Shown in pieces: positions 1 through 11,039 of a stretch of 64,000 nt of DNA. The notes beneath the pieces are model-generated. The model saw nothing but the letters and a program-made list of their open reading frames with translations. It did no database searches and was not told the origin of the DNA. The position numbers and the translations under genes are program-made. The DNA is taken from the NCBI GenBank assembly GCA_026874595.1, contig CM049311.1:61694453-61758452 (forward strand). Direction: 5' to 3'. Every line of letters starts with the position of its first letter. The first letter of the stretch is position 1. This stretch comes from Sipunculus nudus (taxonomy: Eukaryota > Annelida > Sipuncula > Golfingiida > Sipunculidae).

Positions 1-100
1 CCCAGATTAAATTTGCAGGGGCAGACAGCTATAAATTTATGTTACTAATTAGAATCTCAATTGATATAACCAGTAGAGACATTTGTTTTAATATAACTAC

Positions 101-217
101 CTTCGGAATACGGGGGTGGTGGAGGATCTTCCGCCGGCTGTAGTTCAGAGGTCTCTGGGTAGGCCTGTATTATAGTGGTGGATCCTGCCACTGTAGTCAC
201 CATATCCACGCGTCCAC
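101..217 (-). CDS. Shisa-like copy A, duplicated exon 4
   Basis: Identical over all 117 nt to the exon at 805-921, and offset by exactly 704 bases with both splice sites kept. The exon is symmetric (phase 1-1), so including one or both copies keeps the frame. Only one copy exists in paralogue C. Confidence 0.65.
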
Positions 218-2402
218 CTGTATTAATCATGACACCATGTTAAAATGTTAAGGTCAATGTCCAAAACTAGGAATATCCTGTAATACTGAACAGCTGAGGC
301 GTGTTTCATACAAAAATGCCCTGATGGTCTTGGAATAGTTGCGTTCTATCTCTTTTATTGTGGCCTACACGTATGTTACAAAAAAGAATTGCATTACGTA
401 CATATTTAAGAGGTATTTGCTTGGGGAATTCTGAAAAATATACCAAGATAATGCATAAAATAGATATTAAACGGTGAGCCTGATGCATGTAAGATTTATA
501 GCTGCATTCTCCAAAATGTTGACAGATTGCACATGCAAATAATATATTATAGTATCTACGTAAATAATGTTATAATTGTATCTATGTAAATAATTTGTTA
601 TACCTGCAAGAACTAGCATTTAGATCAAAATGTTGAAATCATACGGAAGTTAAATCAGAATTATAAAAGTGAGATTTACAACTGAAAAATATCTTTACTA
701 GTCACCCAGATTAAATTTGCAGGGGCAGACAACTATAAATTTATGTTACTAATTAGAATCTCAATTGATATAACCAGTCGAGACAGTTGTTTTAATATAA
801 CTACCTTCGGAATACGGGGGTGGTGGAGGATCTTCCGCCGGCTGTAGTTCAGAGGTCTCTGGGTAGGCCTGTATTATAGTGGTGGATCCTGCCACTGTAG
901 TCACCATATCCACGCGTCCACCTGTATTAATCATGACACCATGTTAAAATGAAAAAGTCAATGTCCAAAACTAGGAATATCCTGTAATAGTGAACAGCTG
1001 AGGCGTGTTTCATACAAAAATGCCCTGATGGTCTTGGAATAGTTGCGTTCTATCTCTTTTATTGAGGCCTACACGTATGTAACAAAAAAAAGTGCATTAC
1101 GTACATATTTAAGAGGTATTTTGCTTGGGGAATTCTGAAAAATATACCAAGATAATGCATAAAATAGATATTAAACGGTGAGCCTGATGCATGTAAGATT
1201 TATAGCTGCATTCTCCAAAATGTTGACAGATTGCACATGCAAATAATATATTATAGTTTCTACGTAAATAATGTTATAATTGTATCTATGTAAATAATTT
1301 ATTATAGTATCTACGTAAATAATGTTATAATTGTATCTATGTAAATAATTTATTATAGTATCTACTAAAATATTCTAAAGCACAAATGGATATTTTTTTT
1401 ATGTCACATACTAGTGAAATGCTTAACCTAATTATGGCGAGGAGCTCTACATTAAAATAAATGCAATACGGATTTAGGAGGAAAGGTTATTATGTTGGAT
1501 TGTTACAATGTTGTTGTAAGTTTATATTCTTTAATAATTGCTATATTTGTTGACGTCAATTGACTTTAATTAACAAAACTGGTACATGTTGTATACAACG
1601 GAATTTTAAAATTCGCAATTGAAATGATAAACGAAATTAAATGCATTGCAAACACTCCCGCTTGAAAGATTTATTGATTCAATTGCTCTGTCAGTGTCCG
1701 TCGGATACATTTATACATCCGTCATTGATTTTGAAAATCAAACGTTTTGAACTCAGTGACGAAATGTCAACCCAATCTGGTACATATAATCACCAGAAAT
1801 CAGCAACGCTGGCTCACTGTTCACAATTCACTCTCCATAAATAGTGCACCGGATAAATCAATCTCTAAGCAGTCCTGCAAATATACGCTACAAGCTTCCG
1901 TCAAGTAACTCCGATGATCCTTTACCTGACCATCAAACGGTTTATGATGACATCAATTTTCTTACCGTGTAAACGGACCAATAATATCCTTCCGCTCGGT
2001 TTTAATATAATTTTGCACTTTGGCCAACTAACCCTGCCAAATTCTCCGCGGCTTCTTTCGTGTTATCCCTCTTATTACTCCCTTATTTTATTATTGATTC
2101 TCTTAGCTTTCCAACAACATATTTCAAATTTGGTATTTACAAACAGGGCCGTAGCCTGAGCAAAGTCTGAAGGGGCAGAAAATGCTTTGTCAGAGCAAAG
2201 TATAACGAGAGGGCGCGGCCCCCGAAGGGGAGGGTGTGGGAGGAAAATTTTTAAACTACATGCTAAATTGGAATTTCCGTGTTTTTTCCCTTATAATATA
2301 AGCTCTAATCACGGAAACTTAAGTTTTATTCACAGGGTGCTTTTTAGCCACACCAGATATCACCATGTATGCCAGTCAAATTGAACTTTCTTGCAAATGC
2401 TG

Positions 2403-2447
<45 letters not shown>

Positions 2448-5400
2448 CCGGAGGCTACGATACTGACAATGTTTACCAGGAACGGTTGTTTTCAAATATG
2501 GGTTTTGTCTTTTAACTTTAAAAGTATAAAACAGTTTAGGTAGGGAGACACAACGTTATAAACGTAGGTACACTTCCCAAACCTATGAAACCTGCATGTG
2601 TACCTTGTTTAATTCCTTGTGCCCTAACATCATACACTGTTATTTCCAAATATATAGTGGGAAAGAGTGGGTTATGGCTGTTTTTCTATTTATTGATTTT
2701 GGATGTTCTGTATTCAAGTTAAGATTGAACAGATAACAAGAGTTTTAGACAAAAGTTTGATTAACAATGTCAGTTTAGGTGAAAATGTATTCCCCGGGAA
2801 AAACTTATTTATTAGAAATGAAACCAAAACAATGCCTGCAGGTAGTCTGCCTTAAATTCATCACGTTAAAAGCATTTAACAACAGGTTTACTTTTGACCG
2901 AATACAGTTTCATATTTTCTTGTAAGACGCACTTAAGGATAAAGATTGGTTTTGTTGTTTTTGAAATAAAGAATAGCAAAAAAAGTTTGTATATACTTGC
3001 CAGAATGTACAATTCCTGAATTCCGGCGATGATGCACTGGACATCTAGAAGAAGCATAGCACAGAGCCACGGTCACGATGGCAGCGATAAATAACACTCC
3101 ACAAGTAATTCCGATAATTGCGCCGCTGTAAAACGCGAGTAAATCTAGTCAGACTCTTATAATTATTGTCTGTATCATAAAAAACTGTATGAACAATACA
3201 TTTTTTTCTCCTTCTTTTTTCGCCTCAGAAAAAAATTCTCAATGTGTTATAGAAGCAAAAGTGTTTCATCAACTTCAATTATAATGATAATGATATAAAT
3301 AATATAACAGAATTCGATACATTAATGTATTAATAAGTCCTATAAGGTATCACATTTACGTATAAAAAACGAGCTAGGTTAAATTCTTTGAATATCTGTA
3401 CATGTTCGCACATTTTCACAGAAACGCTTGCTGTAAACATATATCCATAAATCTAAAGGCAATAAACATCAAATGGTAAAACTTGTAAATCATAGATACC
3501 TGATATGCTTTCTACTAGAATTGTTACTTTTATCAATATATCTTTTTAAAATTTCGAGGACAGATGGACATAAAGTTCTTTCCATCGGTCCTAGTATAAG
3601 GTTCCCAAACCTTTATTACGAAGCAGTAATTTGTTTAAATTCATTTGATTTCAAACATTTTGTGTATTAAATATTTAGCATAAATAAATAAGTAGTTTAA
3701 ATATTCTTCATATTTCTTTTCCTTTTTCCCATAATCGCCAAACATAACGACTTTGCATGAAATTGAAAAATCTGTATCATTTACTAATTAACACATTAAA
3801 CGGAATTCTCTCCACAACTGTTGTGTGCAAATACATAGAAAGAATCTATGTTCCATTGTGTCAATTTCAACTTAACAATAATCACAATATGGATCCACAA
3901 TTTTCATGTGCTACCGTCTGGCTATGAAACGCATCACTCTGTGCAAAAATTTGAAATTGATATCCTGTAAAGTCACCGAATCTATATTTTTTTAAAACAT
4001 CTAAGGGAACTGAATTCCCGTTCTGTAATTAGCTGACTCTTATTCCAGACCCTTAATGCTGTAGTTCCCTCGTATTTTAGTTTAATTAAATTGTTATAAT
4101 ATGATTTACAATTACATTCAGAGTGTAATGAACGCCCAGAGTATGGCAATTAATGATACATTGTTCATTTTTCATTATCTGTCTGAAAGTGAACCTAGAC
4201 ACCCAAATGCTGCTAGGTTAGTACATGTATATATGAAAGTGTATTAGATAGGGGCCCTAGCAATTGTTAAAACGGTTTGTTTACATTACGACTTTCTGAA
4301 AGGTTACTACGTAGTCTATATGTGGCACTGCCTACCAAGTAAGAAACAAATGCATGCCTAACAGGAAATTTATTGCTATAATAAATGAGCTTCATTCCTA
4401 TGTTTCAAAAATCTACCAAGCTTTGAAATTTAATTATATTCCACTATGAGACAATAAATAAAGCACTAACGGACCTAATAGATCTGATGGCGTAACAGCA
4501 AAAGGTGTAATTTATCCATTATGTCCTCCAGCGTGACTTCGCATGGCTTAACTCCAGCGTGACTTCGCATAGCTTAACTCCAGCGTGACTTTGCATGGCT
4601 AAATATAAAACTCCAGCGTGACTTCGCATGGCTTGACTCCAGCGTGACCTCGCAAGACATATTATCTCGTACGTACGACATATTATCTCGAATCTTACGG
4701 ATCAGATTCACAGACCAGATTAAACTATTTAATGCATATGCAGCCATTGATATGGTTGGTGGGTAGCGGAACAGTCAACAACCCATGGGGTACGTATCAT
4801 TTTTTTACTAAATAATGAAAAAAAAATTAAAAACTGTCACTTATGGACGTGCGATTAATCTGTGACAGAATAATACGAAATTCTAATAAGAAAGTCTTTT
4901 CATCATATGTCAGGCTGAAGTGGTGGTAAAAATCTTCACATCAGATTTGTCTCATATGCGGATAAGTACATGTGTAAGATCTTATATGTGGTACATGTAC
5001 GTGTAACTCGTCCTACTGTAAACGGCATGAAGGTAAACTTATCGGATCAAGCACTTCGTTTCATAATAAATTCATGAACAATGAACCTCTCCTCAAGGGG
5101 CATCTCTGTATGACTGAACCTCTATAAGTGATTGTTAAGTGTTTACATAAGAAGGCCGGGTGACAATAGGAAAGATTTTGGTCGCGCACATGCGATAATT
5201 ATATAAAAAAAGAGAAGAAACATGAAACAAGAAGCAAGATGACCTTGAAACTCCATGATTTGTTAAGTTATGCTGTACCACCACCCGGTGGCTTAAACGC
5301 TGTGTTTGTTTCGTTTGTAAACGATTGGTCTCGTTTCTAAATTTTATTTCCATTTTTTATTTCCTTTATAAGGAATCCAACGCAAGGAACAATAACTAAT

Positions 5401-5556
5401 TGTGTCTCCTGCACCTGTCGGGATATTTTATCTGTTCAAACAGGAACCTCTTATAGACATTACATGTATAACTAACAACATTAATAGTATCCACTGGCTG
5501 AGGATTCTAACACAGCGCTGGTAATATATCCCAAGACTTTCAGTCTTTTCACACAC

Positions 5557-5653
<97 letters not shown>

Positions 5654-6685
5654 ATTGTATAGTAAAGAGTTAAAATGAAAAAAAGGACCTATTAACATTC
5701 CACTAACCAGTTACCAGTATACATTAAACACAGTGGAGTCTCCTTAAACTATTACGGTATCTTTCAATATTTCGCTCTTAAATCTTTTGCTTACCTCTGT
5801 ATACAAGTGGAGTAAGCAAACTTGCCCTGAGCGCGATCGATGATGGAAAACAGCGCTCACGCCACCTGGTTGCCGTAAAAATCAACATTACAAATCAAGG
5901 TTTTTCAAGTTTTTCTGTATGTTTCTTCTTTCATGTTTCTTTTTTTTTATAATTTTCGCGTGTGCTAGACTCAGATCTTGCCTCTGGTCAAGCGGTCTTG
6001 TTATAGTCAGAGACAAAGGTACACCGTGTTTACTTACACACAGAACCATAATAACGTATAATACCGGTAAACAGGAATAAAGCCCGTGTATCGACAAGGA
6101 TTTGCTGAACAACTTTCGTACCAAGCCAAAAGGGTTATAAACGTGAGACAATACACGTATTATTTCAACAGAATATGAACTTTGAGTGTCAAAATAGAGG
6201 TGTCTATAGTACAGAGATGCCGCAAGGAGAGGTTCTTTATTCATATATTATAAAATGAAGTGCTTTATCCCATCAATTGAACATCCGGTTTACAGTAGGG
6301 CGAGTGACACTGTGCGTTATGTCATAAATCTATTTCTTATACAGATCAATTTTGGAATATAAGAAATCTACCCAACATGTATCCATTTTCAATTACATGT
6401 ACTTAAATCAGGCTATTTGGTAGCTGTACCTCTTTTTCATTCTCCAAAAGGTAGTATCAATTTGGCAAAGGCAATATTTTTTTCTGATTAATATTATGAC
6501 ACGCTCACCATTATAACATCATACACTGCTGACGGAATTTAAATACCTATTTAAAAATGAAAGTTCTGTATATGACTGGCAGACAACGATTTAATAAATT
6601 TCAATTACTTGAAATATTTTAGAAACCTAGTCACAAAAAACAATGATAAATCGAATAGCATTCAAATTATTAGTATATATAAATA

Positions 6686-6743
<58 letters not shown>

Positions 6744-9734
6744 TTTTTTCTTTTCAACAGTGTTCCGACGGTTTGCTAGGAGATGGAAATTATTTGAAAG
6801 TAAGGATGAGAACACGCATTATTTAACATATATTTATTGCTGATATAAATATATATCAGTTGGCTTTTTGTGTAGTCTGTAAACCAGATCCGTAAGATTA
6901 ATTATGTCGTACGTACGAGATATTATGTCGTAGGTACAAGATTATATGGTGTACGTACGAGATAGTGTGTCGTTCGAACGAGATGGCATGTCGTATCTAC
7001 GAGATAATATGTACGTAAGAGATAATATGTCGTACATACGAAATAGTGTGTCGTACGCTCGAGATAGTATGTCGTACATAAGAGATGGTATGTCGTACGT
7101 ACGCGATAAATAATTTTTCTTTAACCAGGTGTAAGCAATACGCTTCCGTAATTCTGGCCTAGGATTGCCTCAATAATACACTGGACCGATGCTGTTTCGG
7201 TTATTGTACATTTTCAACATATTGGCCCTTGGAAATCTTGATAACGCTTACATCCGTGGTTACCTTGGTGACAGTTCATAGTTTCTTTGGGTAAATTCGG
7301 GGAACGACAATTACGTAATCGCTCAGGCCAATGGTCATTTCGGAAACGATCAGGTTTGAAATGGCCTTCCTTTTGCATATATATGGCCATTAGCAGGGTA
7401 TGCCTTCCGCTAAGGATCATTTAACAAGCTACAAATTGAACCCCATGCACATGATGCTATCAATAGTTATACCTCCGCCAGGAAGGTATGCGTTCATCTC
7501 CCATCTGTGTGTGTGTGTGGTTGTCCACAACGACACTCATGAACGCAATCATGAACGGCATTTAATGAAATATTCAGGCCATTTGGGAAACGGGCCAATG
7601 ACCGTATAGTTTTCTGCCTTGATCGGGAACATGATCCGGATACACGAACACCGTCAAGGAATATTCACAAATGTACAGTCACTTTTCCACGAATGAATCT
7701 GGAATATGGTAGAATAAGAGAATGCATACACGGGTAGGGGAGCGTCCAAAAATAGGGGTCAGCTTAGGTGTGCATTCATTGGAATGCAGGTTTCCAGTTT
7801 TAAAATATTTTCCTCCTCTGCCCTAGCAGACTAAATTGACAGGAGTCTTGAGAAGAGCTGGTTGCTGATCAATTGCAAACATCCTCTTGCCACTGAATGT
7901 AACAGGACTGATACAGGTTCAGAGAGTTCAGGTATTTTCATATTGTAAAGAAAAAAACAGACCTGAACTCCGACCATGCTTTCAAGAAAACTGGGAAAAT
8001 TATATAAAAAAATGTGTTTACCAGATAGCTGTTTTCTCAATACTTACTCGGGGAATCGATCATACTTGTTACAACAATACTTGCGATCCTCAGATTCACA
8101 GCAGTTCATACCATCTGAACACGAGAATCCCCAATAATAACTGAAGTCTTTAGAGTACCCAGAACAGTACTCACCGGTGGCTCCTCCAACTGTAACAGTT
8201 TAAAAAGTAAAAAAGCAGTGATAAGAAAAGAAATCATAGAAATTCAGTCACATTAGCAAATGTCTGATTTTCTCCAGCTTTGGTGTAGCAATTCACCTAG
8301 ATGTGTGATTTTGAAATGCTGAATATGAATAAAACATCAAACGTTGAAATGCTGGTGGCTCAATTTAATTCTATTGATCGCATAAACATGTGAATCAATT
8401 TTGTCGTGGACGTAATGGAAGGTATTACTGAAACATCATTTAAATACAGAACGCTGCCACAGCTTTTGCTCCCGTGTCTCCTAAACCTAGAGCAACCAAT
8501 GCTCTTTTTTCGTGTTTTTCTTTTCTTTCTTAATGTTTACCACTCTGTCAGGCATCCATATTGGAATATAATCTAAATGGCTGAACTTGTATGTGTGTGT
8601 GTGAATATTCAGTCGCCGAATTTTTTAAAGGGTTTAAGACATATTTGTGGCCTTATTCTAAGGCTTAGAATTCCATCAGCCTTTTCTAGACCGGAGGACC
8701 TTTTAAAGGTTGTCTCATTAGTTTTCCTTGGTCTGACCCCTCCTTTTCCAAATCTTTTTTTTTATTCATTTTTTTAGGTAACCGCCTCCATTTTTTCTAA
8801 TGCTTACTTAACTACATATATTTACATCTGCAGAATTCCATTACGGTAATCGTCCGCATTGCTGGGTCATACCATCGAGAAACCCTCGAAAGCCGCACTC
8901 GTTTGTGAGTGAAACACGGCCGTTGGGCTCGACCTTCCCATTAAGTCTGCAGCGCTTATCCTGGGTGGGGCCGACCTTGAAAAACCTCACCGCCTCGGCT
9001 GATATTCGAACTCACGATCTCCCGGCTTTGAGTCCTGCGCTCTACCCCTGAGTCACAGAAGCTAGTTCTTTTTCCCAATCTTAGATCCTAAGATTTTATA
9101 GAGTTCATGTCAGCATGTATACAATATCATGTAAAGAAAGTATCGGCCAAAAAAACTATTTTAAGCAGATCCTCCGAGTCAGATATATATTATTTATAAG
9201 TAATTAAATATTCCTCGCGTGAATTCTCTCGCTAGTTACAAGACAACAGGAATGTGCTTGATGCGTGTATGTAACACGAAAATTAAAAAAAAAATCTTTG
9301 GACAACTCCTTGAGCCAATATTGAGACAACGCAATTTATTCCGATTACTAATTGATTCTACGTAATACTTCTCAGAAAACATCTAACTCTTACAGTTTTT
9401 TACACCAGTTTGTTTACATGTCACGCACCAGGGCGCTCTTTCTGTTGTACACAGAATTCAGTAATAATTGTATGTAGGTCGTGTGTACTCAAGAACGGCC
9501 ATTTCTATGATCAATTATAACGTTAATAACACTGCTTTACTTTAAACTAAAGTACCCCCTGTATATACAAATTCCAATGATTCCCTCACCTCGTTCATAT
9601 TCCTGAAGAGGTAAGGGCCTAAATAATATACACGAGAGATACGACACTGTCATATATTTATCAAATCGACACCTACCCAGCAAGATCACCGCAACAAGCA
9701 CTGGTAAAACAGAATTGTAATTGTATCCGGTCAT
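101..9734 (-). CDS. Shisa-like membrane protein, copy A (last exon outside window)
   Basis: Exons read on the minus strand are 9734-9677, 8189-8048, 3125-3001, 921-805 and a second copy of exon 4 at 217-101. Phases run 1, 2, 1, 1 and agree at every junction. Exon 1 is a hydrophobic signal peptide starting MTGYNYN. Exon 2 gives the ectodomain, with Cys at about residues 28, 43, 49, 50, 58 and 59 in the pattern C-x14-C-x5-CC-x7-CC. Exon 3 gives one transmembrane helix (about 69-91) followed by a Cys and basic residues. Exon 4 gives a Pro-rich stretch with PPPPPYSE, a WW-domain ligand. Shisa proteins are type I membrane adaptors of the secretory pathway; VOPP1/CYYR1-type proteins are the main alternative. 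The last coding exon should lie left of position 1, judging from copy C. All visible exons are open, so this is the copy most likely to be functional. Confidence 0.72.
805..921 (-). CDS. Shisa-like copy A, exon 4 (PY-motif exon), inner copy
   Basis: A 117-nt exon, phase 1 at both ends, between acceptor TAATACAG and donor GAAG/GTAGTT. It encodes a Thr/Val-rich stretch and then PPPPPYSE, with a core PPxY. If the donor were not used, the frame would run about 15 more codons to a TGA, so a shorter C terminus is possible. Confidence 0.68.
1306..3000. other. Copy A intron 3, AT-rich
   Basis: No exon seen. It holds a short MITE-like stretch at about 2145-2245 (GGGCCGTAGCCTGAG and a G/C-rich end) and a TA microsatellite at 2405-2446. 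Bases 1838-2772 are almost identical to 38229-39165 in copy C. Confidence 0.6.
3001..3125 (-). CDS. Shisa-like copy A, exon 3 (transmembrane), GC donor
   Basis: A 125-nt exon after acceptor TTTTACAG. It encodes GAIIGITCGVLFIAAIVTVA, then a Cys and basic residues on the cytosolic side. Only a GC donor (CTG then GCAAGTAT) gives the phase 1 that exon 4 needs. The GT four bases downstream would give phase 2. Confidence 0.7.
3260..4490 (-). mobile_element. Degenerate LINE tail (zf-RVT region), in copy A
   Basis: On the minus strand this matches the better-preserved fragments at 25640-26520 and 39660-40880, whose broken frames resemble the zinc-binding tail of LINE ORF2 (C..C, then an EHRFF..C motif). 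It is interrupted by stops and frameshifts. It was present before the gene copies were made. Confidence 0.55.
4529..4660. repeat. Minisatellite, CAGCGTGACTTCGCATGG units
   Basis: About five head-to-tail units of 26-36 bp, each with CTCCAGCGTGACTTCGCA and then a variable linker. Homologous arrays lie at 25441-25583 and 41085-41160. Confidence 0.85.
4661..5550. other. Copy A intron 2, no gene seen
   Basis: AT-rich DNA present in all three gene copies. A short run of TCGTACG-type repeats sits at about 4668-4695. Nothing coding was recognised. Confidence 0.5.
5560..5651. repeat. (TA)n then (GA)n microsatellite
   Basis: Pure TA followed by GA dinucleotides. The same compound array is in copies B (24483-24556) and C (42431-42482) at different lengths. 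Confidence 0.95.
6683..6740. repeat. (TA)n microsatellite
   Basis: Uninterrupted TA dinucleotides inside copy A intron 2. Confidence 0.95.
6896..7110. repeat. TCGTACGTACGA minisatellite, copy A
   Basis: About ten units of roughly 20 bp of the form ATGTCGTACGTACGAGATA, each built around a palindrome. Units differ by single substitutions that often break the palindrome. Sister arrays are at 23090-23262 and 43236-43412. Confidence 0.85.
7111..8047. other. Copy A intron 2, proximal part
   Basis: Unique-looking sequence shared with copies B and C. It contains a short TG run at 7507-7520. No exon recognised. Confidence 0.5.
8048..8189 (-). CDS. Shisa-like copy A, exon 2 (Cys-rich ectodomain)
   Basis: A 142-nt exon between acceptor TTACAG and donor GAGTAAGT. 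It encodes EYCSGY, GFSCS, NCC and KYCC in order, the spacing typical of the Shisa N-terminal domain. Compared with copy C it lacks 21 nt between the GFSC motif and the first CC pair. Confidence 0.75.
8756..9068 (-). mobile_element. tRNA-derived SINE, internally deleted, copy A
   Basis: On the minus strand it begins GCTTCTGTGACTCAGGGG (box A-like) and carries GAGTTCGAATATC (box B-like). It ends in an A-rich tail and is flanked by 13-bp target duplications (TTTTCCAAATCTT at 8743-8755, TTTTCCCAATCTT at 9070-9082). About 140 bp near the 3' part are missing relative to the copy at 20859-21277. The site is empty in copy C at about 45211. Confidence 0.8.
9677..9734 (-). CDS. Shisa-like copy A, exon 1 (signal peptide)
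   Basis: The ATG is at 9734-9732. The 58-nt coding part runs to a strong donor (CTGG then GTAGGT) and ends in phase 1. The peptide is hydrophobic from about residue 8, as expected of a signal peptide. Exons of the same length and nearly the same sequence occur at 20202-20259 and 45777-45834. Confidence 0.7.
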
Positions 9735-10260
9735 ATTCAGGATGAATATATTCCAACGCTATGCATTGCCACTTGGTTGAAGTGGATCATTCCCCCAAAT
9801 CTGCTTCGGATCAAGTTTGTCGTTCAACACATTTAAAGCTGGTGTGTATTGCTTCGAAAGATACCCCACCTTTAAGTCAGTGCGCATGGGCATGGGCTGG
9901 TTACCGCGAGCACCCGGTGAAACTAAAACGATGCGTGTTGCCTGACGTACCTTTCATTACGGACGATAAATACAGGCTTCTCTCTGACAACATGACGACA
10001 ACAAGGCAAAATAATTTTTATTAAGGGAATAAGAACCCATTTTCTGTTGTTTGCGTGTACTAGTCATTTTGTGGATTCACATCTGGCAAGAAGCGGCATC
10101 CTGGTTTTGACTCACAGCCGTGGTCAGGGAAGCTGTCACCTCGGCTCAGGATCGTCTGGTCAGCGTCTGCAATCATTTGGCGACCGTGAAAGTGAGTAGT
10201 AAAGCAATAAAATGGTAGGAGTAAAACTTCCAGCACGGTATCCATATAAAAATCACGTTA
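9735..10260 (-). promoter_or_regulatory. 5' flank of copy A, shared with copy B
   Basis: The first 500 bases upstream of the copy A start are well conserved with 19680-20201 upstream of copy B; only about 100 bases are kept upstream of copy C. No TATA box is evident. A degenerate TGCGCATGGGCA replaces the perfect NRF1-type palindrome of copy B. Confidence 0.35.
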
Positions 10261-11039
10261 TCTTATCTGATTTATTTTAAATTAACGTTAGAATTATAAA
10301 ATCTAGCAGACTCTAGAAGCGGCAGTTGGGCGATAATACGTGGATTGATTAATGTTTATTATTATATTTTTTATATGGGGGGGTTACAAAGTTCCGTCAG
10401 GTTTATTGCAGATACCAAACAATAACTGCAAATGTGTCAAACAGTACAATAAATATTCATTACTCCAAATTTATTTGCACTGTTGATCATTTTATCCCAA
10501 CTGATGGATCAAGTTTTTAGAACAGGACGTGCCTAATACTATAAGTGTAAAGTAATAGACTTTTCCCATAAATTATATTTTATTTCTATGAAACCATATT
10601 TTTCTAGTATTATTGTATAGTTTAACTTAATTGCATAAATCTTTAGAAAAAAATATATTTTAATTAAATGCAGTAAACTGTTTATTGACTACATCATGTT
10701 TATAACATACAAATGATATTTCATGTTCATTATGAATCGCTAATTCTACTAATATAAATGTGTGTTTGCGTGTATGTGTGCTTAACATGAACCACTTGTA
10801 AAAGTTGTGGTTAGAAAATATCTAAAAATTATACATATTTTTGTGTGTGTTTCAGTTTATAAATATTATTTATATTTGAAAGAAAATATATTATTATATT
10901 GTATACTAGTATATATATTATATTTCGACTTTTATGGTTTTTTATACAGTAGTGTCTGTCATACATAAAATTAATATATTTTATATAGCGCCAACCAAAA
11001 TAGAAAGTATCAAACCATTATCATTTTTTTCACAGTGTA

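Larger units (their letters stand above)
1..1305. repeat. Tandem duplication of 704 bp containing exon 4
   Basis: Unit 1 is 1-704 and unit 2 starts at 705. The units differ by only a few substitutions and small indels. At the right end, at about 1254-1365, a 45-bp sub-repeat (TCTACGTAAATAATG...) is itself repeated two to three times. Confidence 0.85.
3240..11015 (+). repeat. Large inverted repeat 1, left arm
   Basis: Pairs in reverse complement with 18968-26815. Landmarks in mirror order are the LINE tail, minisatellites, exon 2, SINE, exon 1 and 5' flank. By eye most positions agree, with many small indels. Confidence 0.85.

Noticed and set aside
6627-6843. Ile/Tyr-rich open frames on both strands, and similar ones at 5428, 18050, 24402, 43000, 47920, 57441 and 58570
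   Set aside because: They are translations of TA and GA microsatellites.
6896-7110. CRISPR-like spaced repeats
   Set aside because: Units are contiguous and degenerate with no unique spacers of constant length, and the DNA is clearly from an animal.
9761-10024. 87-codon frame upstream of copy A, matched at 19893-20177
   Set aside because: It lies in the shared 5' flank. The frames differ by indels and the protein is not conserved beyond the DNA similarity.
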